From CAIZQW01 sp942493055 (GTDB lineage Bacteria; Verrucomicrobiota; Kiritimatiellia; RFP12; UBA1067): a stretch of 64,000 bases of DNA. Made by a program: the position numbers and the translations under genes. Location of the stretch: the NCBI GenBank assembly GCA_942493055.1, contig OW818680.1:1302001-1366000 (forward strand). Reading direction: 5' to 3'. This document shows positions 17,473-25,700 of the stretch, one piece after another (the stretch's first letter is position 1; each line of letters begins with the position of its first letter). The notes below the pieces were generated by a model that was not told where the DNA came from, searched no databases, and worked only from the letters and a program-made list of their open reading frames with translations.

Positions 17473-18635
17473 TTTCGAAGAGTGCCCGTTAGCCCATTAA
17501 TAAAGGGGATTTGCACATGGATGGTCGTGCCTTGGCCAGGCGAGGATTCGATCTCGAATGTTCCGCCGACCATCTCTGCACGTTCTCGCATCCCCAGCAA
17601 CCCCAGACGTCTGTCGATGCCGACCTGCCAGACACGTTGAAGATCAAACGACGTGCCGTCATCTTTGATTCGCAGCACGACACTGTTATTTTTTTTCTCA
17701 ATATGGACATCCACGCGACTGGCCTTCGCATGGCGAACGACATTGGTCAACGCCTCCTGGGCGATGCGGTAAAGCACGGTCCGTTTGGCGTTGCTCAATA
17801 GTTCAAGTCCGGAAAAAGCCGTCAGACTAGCCCGGATGCCCGTCTCTTTGGTAAAACTTTTCATGTACGAATGGAGGGCGGGGATCAATCCCAGATCATC
17901 CAGCACCGCAGGACGCAACTCCCGGGCAAAGCGATGGACTATATCCACGGATTTCTCAACCAGCCGCTGCGTATTTGCGATTTTCCGTCCGAGTCCCTTG
18001 GTATTCGCAGAGGCCTCGATCTTCAACGCGGACAATCGTACATTGATGCCGGTCAGCACGTGGGCAACGACATCATGTAGCTCTCGGCTGATCCTTTTCC
18101 GCTCCTCCTCCTGCACCACCAAAATTCGACGGGACAAACGCCGCAATTTTTCCTGCAGAAGCTGGGATTGGCTCAGTAACTTGCGGGATTGTTGCTCGCT
18201 TTTGAGGAGTGTTGCCTCCACAACCTTGCGACGGGCAATCTCTTTTTTCAACTGCTGATTGGAGCGGGTGATATCCCGTGTCCGCTGGCTCAACGCCACA
18301 TTCATCCGGCTCAGCTGAATATTGGCTTCAAGGGCGACGCGATGCCCTTCCTCGAGTGGAGAAATGACATCCGCGAAAAACTGTCCAGCCCGCTTTATAA
18401 TCCTGTTTTTCAGAGCCGTGGAATCCGCATTCAGGGACTGCTTAATCAGGACTTTCTCATGTATCAAGACCACATCCAAAGTCTCCAATCCGAGCGCAAC
18501 TATTTTTCGTCCCAGTCTCACAGCGACTTTGGAATGAGGCGAAGGCCGCTGCGTCAGATATCTGCGCAAGGCTACCTCATACTGCTGTGCTAACGCATTC
18601 GCTTTCTTGAGTACGTCTCTGTTTCTCGATCTCAT
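17469..18635 (-). CDS. Cytoplasmic HisKA_3 sensor histidine kinase
   Basis: A 388-residue kinase with no membrane helix. Residues 15-100 (QQYEVALRRYLTQ, VALGLETLDVVLIHEKVL) resemble the RsbU-type N-terminal domain of stress signalling proteins. A long coiled coil follows (110-175), then the HisKA_3 box RKRISRELHDVVAHVLTGIN with His187. The HATPase domain has RIAQEALTNVVRHAKAS (N box), RIKDDGTSFDL in the G1 position and GLLGMRERAEMVGG. The start at 18635 is chosen because AAAAGGAG lies just upstream and the promoter start point falls near 18667. It is co-translated with the NarL-type regulator. The stimulus must be cytoplasmic or relayed by a partner, for which the histidine-less paralogue next door is a candidate. 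Confidence 0.92.
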   Translation of the reverse strand: MRSRNRDVLKKANALAQQYEVALRRYLTQRPSPHSKVAVRLGRKIVALGLETLDVVLIHEKVLIKQSLNADSTALKNRIIKRAGQFFADVISPLEEGHRVALEANIQLSRMNVALSQRTRDITRSNQQLKKEIARRKVVEATLLKSEQQSRKLLSQSQLLQEKLRRLSRRILVVQEEERKRISRELHDVVAHVLTGINVRLSALKIEASANTKGLGRKIANTQRLVEKSVDIVHRFARELRPAVLDDLGLIPALHSYMKSFTKETGIRASLTAFSGLELLSNAKRTVLYRIAQEALTNVVRHAKASRVDVHIEKKNNSVVLRIKDDGTSFDLQRVWQVGIDRRLGLLGMRERAEMVGGTFEIESSPGQGTTIHVQIPFINGLTGTLRK

Positions 18636-18673
18636 GACACCGGCTCCTTTTCCAACATCTTCCACCCGCGTTC

Positions 18674-18702
18674 ATTATGCAGTGAACCCGCTGGAATGTC
18701 AA
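18674..18702 (-). promoter_or_regulatory. Sigma-70 promoter of the soluble two-component system
   Basis: On the minus strand TTGACA (18697-18702) and CATAAT (18674-18679) are spaced by 17 bp, close to consensus. The start of transcription would be near 18667. No shared box lies at this promoter, so the regulatory pair may be expressed constitutively. Confidence 0.7.
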
Positions 18703-18722
18703 ATTCTCTTCCGGGCGTATCA

Positions 18723-19409
18723 TCACTTGCTTTTCGGCTTAAGTCCCACTTCTCGATTCATCGAATCAATCTCTTTTGTAAAACGAGCTGTTCTGGCCTT
18801 ATTTGAAGCTTTCAAGGCCAGCAACTCGATATTGATCCCCAGCAAAGTCTGCGCGACTGTGTCCTGGAGTCCTTGGCTGATCTTCTTCCGCTCTTTTTCC
18901 TGAGTCAGTAATATTCCACGTGTTTTATCGCGCACCAAGGTGCTCAGTCGCTTCGAGTTCTGTAACAGCTTCGCATGCTCTGTCCCACTTTTTAGAAGCG
19001 CTGCTTCTGCCTTCTTGCGCTGTTTTATTCCCTTCTTCAGCCGCTGGAGCGAGACCTTGGATTCCGCCGTGCGACTCTGCAGCGTCTGGGTCAGTTTATT
19101 CACGCGCCCCTCTTTTTTAAGGGCGGCCTTATGCGTTTTCTCAATCGCACTATTGGTTTCATCAAAAAAGTTTTTCGCTCGGGTGCTCACGCCTTCCCGG
19201 ATCCTGGCCGAGCAGCCCGGCGGGAGGCTCGACAGCACGGACTGCTCGTGTATCTGCGCCAACTCCAAGGTCTCCATGCCCAGCTTCGCTGCCTGACACC
19301 CCAGTTCCAGGGCTGGCTTCAAGTGCAACGGCACTCTTTTGAGCAGGTAGTGAGTCAACGCCTTTCGATAGCGCTGAGACCATTCGGTTACATTGGTTTT
19401 TGTTTTCAT
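18723..19409 (-). CDS. Histidine-less, ATPase-less paralogue of the adjacent sensor kinase
   Basis: A 228-residue protein that aligns along its whole length with the N-terminal part of the next kinase. It has the same RsbU-type start (QRYRKALTHYLLK, LGMETLELAQIHEQSVL), a coiled coil, and a dimerisation helix reading KKISQGLQDTVAQTLLGIN. The phospho-acceptor histidine is replaced by Gln182, and the protein ends about 45 residues later with no HATPase domain. The reading frame is intact and has its own ribosome site (AAGGA), so this is not a simple remnant. I infer a regulatory partner that could form heterodimers with the kinase or compete for its input. It follows the DUF3309 gene by 28 bp and probably shares that box-bearing promoter. 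Confidence 0.8.
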   Translation of the reverse strand: MKTKTNVTEWSQRYRKALTHYLLKRVPLHLKPALELGCQAAKLGMETLELAQIHEQSVLSSLPPGCSARIREGVSTRAKNFFDETNSAIEKTHKAALKKEGRVNKLTQTLQSRTAESKVSLQRLKKGIKQRKKAEAALLKSGTEHAKLLQNSKRLSTLVRDKTRGILLTQEKERKKISQGLQDTVAQTLLGINIELLALKASNKARTARFTKEIDSMNREVGLKPKSK

Positions 19410-19437
19410 TGCAGTCCTTGCCTATCGATCAATGCTT

Positions 19438-19596
19438 CTACAACCGCCCCAACAAGATGAGAATCAATAAAACAACAACCACTACGCCAAGTCCACCGCT
19501 TGGGTAGTAACCCCATTTCCGACTATGGGGCCAAGTGGGCAATGCGCCCACCAGAAATAAAATCAACAGAATGAGCAGAAAAGTTCCAATCGTCAT
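19438..19596 (-). CDS. DUF3309 small membrane protein
   Basis: A 52-residue peptide (MTIGTFLLILLILFLVGALP, then TWPHSRKWGYYPSGGLG, then VVVVVLLILILLGRL). The centre WPHS..WGY.PSGGLG is the DUF3309 signature. Two hydrophobic helices flank a short loop, so it is an inner-membrane protein. The function is unknown, but the family often appears with stress genes. A second ATG two codons upstream (19602) is too close to AAGGAG, so the start at 19596 is preferred. Confidence 0.88.
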   Translation of the reverse strand: MTIGTFLLILLILFLVGALPTWPHSRKWGYYPSGGLGVVVVVLLILILLGRL

Positions 19597-19598
19597 AA

Positions 19599-19676
19599 TC
19601 ATTCTCCTTTTTTTATTCGGGCTGTTAAACGTTTGATGAGCGTGTTCAGATTTTTCTGGGTTACCTCATCAGCCAT
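19599..19676 (-). CDS. Possible 25-residue leader peptide before DUF3309
   Basis: A short frame encodes MADEVTQKNLNTLIKRLTAR and ends in IKKGE. It starts about 12 nt after the predicted start of transcription, has GGGAG upstream at short spacing, and its stop codon overlaps the first of the two adjacent DUF3309 ATGs. It could be a coupled leader or a chance frame. I do not recognise the peptide. Confidence 0.3.
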   Translation of the reverse strand: MADEVTQKNLNTLIKRLTARIKKGE

Positions 19677-19694
19677 TGGCTCCCGACGTTCAAC

Positions 19695-19738
19695 AGCATA
19701 AACAGTTTCGCGCGCAACAAAAATGGGGTATTACCCTA
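19695..19738 (-). promoter_or_regulatory. Shared-box promoter (copy 2) for DUF3309 and the kinase-like paralogue
   Basis: On the minus strand the box TAGGGTAATACCCCATTT covers 19721-19738 and TATGCT lies exactly 20 nt on (19695-19700). The GGGTA/TACCC arms form an inverted repeat around one base. The box includes the stop codon of the glucan synthase gene, so it is partly coding and has still kept the motif. Confidence 0.65.
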
Positions 19739-22700
19739 CTCATGGACGCGACATATAACGGTGTGTTCAAGGCGATCGTCTTTCAGAGGTAATTTTTCTT
19801 CCGGCACGGCTTGCCCATCAAGCGTGAGCCCCTCTTGCTCGCTTGAGTCAGCAGACCGCCGAGTCACTGTAATATGATACAGGGTTTGCTGGTAGCGATA
19901 GTGAATGGTGAACGACGGCCACGCCTTGGGTAAACGAGGCGACAATCTCAACGCATCCCCTTCGCGATGGACGCCGAGCAGGGTCTCCATCAGCAAGCGA
20001 TACATCCACCCTGAAGACCCCGTATACCACGTCCACCCGCCTCGCCCTGTATGGGGCGGGACCGTATAGATATCTGCGGCAACGACATAGGGTTCGACTT
20101 TATAGATCTCGATTTGCTGAGGTGTGTCACCATGATGAATGGGGTTGAGCATGCTGAAGAGTTCCCAGGCACGTTCAGGTTCTCCCATACGGGCGAAGGC
20201 CATGGCTGCCCAGATCGCACTATGCGTGTATTGGCCTCCATTCTCACGCACCCCGGGTATATATCCTTTGATGTACCCAGGGTCAAGCGCCCCGTCTGTG
20301 AACGGGGGATCAAACAATTGAACCAGTCCAACATCGCGCCGGACCAGGCGCGTATTCACCGATTGCATGGCCTGACGTGTCCGTTCCGGATCACCGCACC
20401 CGCTCAGCACGGCCCAGCTTTGCGGTAAGGCGTCGATCTGGCACTCGGTGTTGTTCTTGGAACCCAGCGGTTCGCCATTGTCAAAGAAGGCGCGCAAGTA
20501 CCACTGGCCATCCCAGGCGTGGCGTTCAAGATTCTGCTGGAGCTGTCGCGCCTGAGCCGTGCAGCGTTCCGCAAACTGATCATCCTTATGGGCGTGTGCC
20601 AGTGCCGAGAACTGGGTGAGTACGTCGTACAGGAAGAAGCCGAGCCAGACACTTTCGCCGCGCCCTTGATGGCCCACCCGGTTCATGCCGTCATTCCAGT
20701 CGCCGCATCCCATGAGCGGCAACCCGTGCTCGCCAAATTTTAATCCCCATTCAATAGCGCGCGTGCAATGCTGGTAAAGTGTCGCCATACTCTCAGAACG
20801 GCTGGGTCTGTCATAGTAGGATTCCTCCTCTTGCTTGACAGGGCGCGCTTCGAGAAAGGCGACCTTCTCATCCAGGACACCTGTGTCCTGCAGACACGAA
20901 ACGTAACGGCAGGTCGCATACGGCAACCAGAGGTAATCGTCCGAAAAATGGGTCCGCACCCCTTGCCCAGAGGGAGGATGCCACCAATGCTGCACATCTC
21001 CCTCCACAAACTGCCGGGAGGCTGCGAGGAGCAGATGTTCACGCGTCAGCGCTGGCTCCGCATGGACCAACACCATGGCATCCTGCAACTGATCACGGAA
21101 TCCGTATGCCCCGCCGGACTGATAAAAACCTGTCCGGCCCCAGAGGCGACTGCTCAGGGTCTGATAGAGGAGCCAGCCATTGGCCATGACATTCACGGAT
21201 GGATCAGGCGTCTCGACGTATACAGTTCCCAGTGAGTGTTTCCAATACGCCCACACAGCTTCCAGCGCCATCCGAGGGGCCTCCGCGCGCCGAAAACGCT
21301 GGATGAGCTGCTGAACTTCATCTGGATTGTGGCCTACGCCGAGCCGGAAGACGGTCTCGTGCTCCTGCCCATCCAGCAGATCAAACGTCACCTGAAGCGC
21401 TCCGCAGGGATCCAGTCCTGCTCCCACGCGACCGGAGAGGCGTGCACGTTTCATGGCTGCGGGTTTTGAAAGACTTCCATTTCTGCCGATGAACTCTTTG
21501 CGGTCTCCGGTCAGGGTCCGCGTCACATCATTGACATCCAGGAAGACGATCCGGTTATGATATTCGGAGTTGTAATAGTTCCGTGCAATAAGGGCGCCTG
21601 TTTTAAGATCCACTTCGGTTTGGACATGCATCAAATTATTTTGCCGTAAATCCCCCAGGACCCACTCCCAGTAGCCTGTTGTTGAGAGACGGCGCGTGCG
21701 TCCAGAGCGATTATGCACCTTCAAGACCGCGAACTTCACTGGGGCATCTATTGCCACATAGACCCACAGTTCCGACGCGATACCGTTCTCAAGGTGCTCG
21801 AACACGGTGTAACCGAAGCCATGGCGGATGACCGTGGGTGAAAAGTTCCGGACAGGCAAGGGTGTCGGCGACCAGTACTGGCCCGTCTCTTCATCGCGAA
21901 TATAGAAGGTCTCGCCCGGGGTGTCCTGAACAGGATCATTACTCCATGGCGTCAATCTGAATTCATGCGCATTGTCCATCCATGTATAAGCGCTGCCGCT
22001 CTCGGATACGACCGTCCCGAAATTGCGATTGGCAATGACGTTCACCCAGGGTGCCGGTGTGGTGTGTCCCGCTTCAAGGGTCATCACATATTCGCGTCCA
22101 TCGGCTGTAAAACCACCGAACCCATTCTGGAAGATCAATTCACGCGGCGGCAGCGGCTGCGACGCGGCGGCAACAGGGGGGCGCGTCGTCATCAGGAGCG
22201 GAATCAAGGGATCCAGCAAGCTGCGATGTGCAAGCTGATCAGCCAGTGTCCCATTCTCGTCGCTCAGCACAACGCGAGCCACGGCTTGCAACAAGACACG
22301 GTCATCTTGAGGGACCTGCTCGAGACGGCGAACAAAGATGCCCCCTGGTTTGTCCAGCATCTGGGCCTCAATCCCGGAGGAGATCAAGCGTGTGATCTGT
22401 TCGTGCAAGGATTGATGATAGATGGAGATGTTCTCATTCAGGATCACCAGTTCGACGGCCAAGCCTTTCATGCGCCAATACGAGTGGGCCTGGATGAGCT
22501 GTTGAACAAGCTCGATCTTCTGCGCATCGCTGATGCGGAGCAGGACAATCGGCGTATCTCCTGATATGCCATAACTCCAGAGACCGCTCTGACCGCGCCG
22601 ATTGCTGCGCAAGACACTCTGTGTCGCTCGTCGGGCAGGATTGGCATAAATCAGCGCACTGGCCAAGCGGCCATACAGTTGCGCCTCTGCCTCCGACGCA

Positions 22701-25700
22701 TTGAGATGGCGCAATGTCACCTGATTATGGGTCCAGGCCAGATCAAAAGCCCGATCAGCCATTCGTGAGCTTTGGTACTTCTCAATCAAGGCCATTCCAG
22801 CCTCCCGGCTTTCGGCAACTCCGAGAACATAATCCACCGTCGTTGCCTCATGGGGCTCCAGGGTGAATGTTCGCCGGAGCGAAATAATCGGGTCGAGCAC
22901 AGATCCGACTGTACCGGACAAGGGCGAACGACTCGCTAACGCAAGGGGATTGACCAGGGTGCCTCCGCGGCCGATGAAACGGGCGCGGTCTGTTTCGCAG
23001 GTGAGCACCCCCTGCTCGCCGCCCTGTCCGACCATCAGATGGAACAACCAGGGCGGGAATTCCTCTTTGGAGCGTGCGCGACGTGTGCACAAGAGGGCGG
23101 ATGAGGCCTCTATAAACTCTGTTTGGACAAAAAGGTTGCTGAATGCCGGATGCGCTACATCCGACGACTGAAGGGCCAGCACCAGCTCGGCATAGCTGGT
23201 CAACTCAATGCTCCGCTTCTGCGTCGATCGATTGGTAATCGTGATACGTCTCAACTCCACATCATCTTCTGGCGACACGCTGATTTCGGTGTGGATCTCC
23301 AGGCCGCTGTGACACTGCCGAAATTCAGCTCGTGCCTGCGTAAAGATCGCCTCATAGACTTTTGTCGTCCGCAACGTGGGCTGGTACGTGCTGGACCAAT
23401 ATTCGCCGGTAGCAATATCTCTTATGTAGACAAACTTGCCCCAGCAATCACGTGTGCTGTCTTCGCGCCACCGGGTGAGGGTCATGTCCCGCCAACGGCT
23501 ATAGCCGCCACCGGCACTGCTGATGGCTATATGATACCGGCCATTGGAGAGCAGATGGACATCCGGGGACGGGGGCGTAGGATTGGTGCTTAAACGCATG
23601 ACCTCTTCGCCTTCTCCGACAATCGTTCGAGCGGATTCCAACTCCAAATCTTCAATGTAGACACTGGCTGCTGTTTTGGGCACCTGTTCCTGCAGGAGCA
23701 AGTTTGCCGCTTTCAACAGCGGACACGCCATAAAGCGTGCTTGCATGGGGAAGCCCTTCAACACATTCACCAGCGCTAGCAAACTCATGCCCTGATGATG
23801 CACCATAAAGGAGCGGATGATGACACGTGATTCGTCCGGCGGCAAACGTGAGGGCGTATAATCCACCGCCTCATAAAAACCATACGCGCCTTTACACCCT
23901 TCAGCCGCCATGCGCTGCAAATTCTCGCAGGCCTGTCTCGGCTCAATCGGCAAGGCCAGCATGGTCGCGTACGGGGCAATCACCAGATCTTCGCCCAACC
24001 CACGCTTCAAGCCAAGCCCTGGTACGCCGAAGGCACGGTATTGATAGTTCAGATGAATATCGGTACGGTTATACCCCGACTCCGAAACACCCCAGGGGAT
24101 GCCGTGCAATTGGCCATACGCGATCTGCTGTTTCACGGCCGAACGGCACGTATGATCCAGAAGGGTGTTCTCGTAACTGGGCATGACCAGCAGCGGCATC
24201 AGATATTCAAACATGGAGCCACTCCAGGATACCAGGCTTGCATCGCCTCGTGACGCGACCAGCAAGCGCCCCAAGGAAAACCAGTGGTCCTGGGAGACTT
24301 GCCCGAGCGCGATCGCCACATAACTGCAGAGGCGCGCCTCAGAGGCCAGCAGATCATAGAAGCCAGTATCCCTCCGCTGTTCAGCCACATTGATCCCTGT
24401 GCAGAAGAGCTCCCGGGCAGGATCGAAAAGAAAGCCGAAATCCATCACCGCCAGTTCATCGCACTCCTGGGCCAGTGCTTCCAGCGCGAGCATCTGTTGC
24501 CGTGCAGGCTCGCTGACCATGCAGAAGCCGGAGGGCATCCATGCAGGCGATGAAACCCCTTCAACGATTTGGCGCAAGGTCGGAAACTCAATCTGCCGCG
24601 CGCGACTGTCAACGGGTCCGAGGATTTCAACATCCGGATTGACCATATCCGCGAGCCAAGGTGCGATGAGTAGCAGGTCCGCCAAGAAATCCGAGCAGTT
24701 TCGTTTGAATGCCTCCCCCCACGCCTGAGTCTCCTCCGTGCCGTCCCTCGGGGTTTCGGAGATAGCAACCGCCCGTTTTATCACAGCTTGAAGCGTGCTG
24801 AAAGCCTCGGCCAGCGTCAGTGGATTTCTCGACAGTTCAATTTCGATCTGTACAAGCTCGCGTGAAGAACCTGACTGCTTTTTCCAGATGCCCACGGTAT
24901 CGAGAAGACCGGAGAAAACTTCCGGACTGAAGATCGGCTCATCTGCAAGTTGCCTGAGCCCAGAGCCCAGTGTTAACAGATGGCCCGCCAGATTTCCGCT
25001 GTCCACGCTCGAAACATAAAACGGCATCAACGGTTGCAGTGTGCGGGTATCATACCAGTTATAAAAGTGTCCGCGATGCCGTTCAAGCCGTTTCATGGTT
25101 GCGAGACTCTTTTGTATACGCTGAATAAAGCCCCCTGTCGACAAATACCCGAAGTCATGGGCAGCCAGGTTGGCGAGTAGCGCAAGCCCCATATTCGTCG
25201 GCGAGGTGCGCGAAGCGATTGTCATGACAGGAACCTCCTGGACATTATCCGGCGGCAGCCAATTCTCCTGCGCGGTAACAAAGGTCTCAAAGAAGTGCCA
25301 GGTCTTGCGAGCTGTCTGTCTTAGGAAGTTCCTTTGCTCTGCTGAGAGATCGGGCGGAAGCGCCTTGATGGTCAGGCTGAGCCCCCAGGTGATCACAGGC
25401 GAGAGGAACCAGAGCACGAGAAATGGCAACGCCGTGAAGAGCTGTTCCGGGTGCAGAGCGGCCAGGAGCAACCCCGTCATCAGTGCGACACCTGGCGCGA
25501 TCCACATGCTGGCATAACAGCCCATCAGATCTGCACGTTTCGTCCGTTCAGAATCTGTTGAGGTTTGCCACTCGAGTAGCCGCTGATGGGTGACCAGCAA
25601 CCGCAGAAGCGTCCGCAGGATGGCATCGAGGCTCAGGAAGGCTTCGTAAGGCAAGGTGACCAACGTGAGGATCCCTTGTCCGAATTGACGTCCTCCAGCA

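Noticed and set aside
17469..19409. Histidine-less paralogue as an assembly or frameshift artefact of the kinase
   Set aside because: It has a separate start, ribosome site and distinct sequence throughout, and lies in an intact frame.
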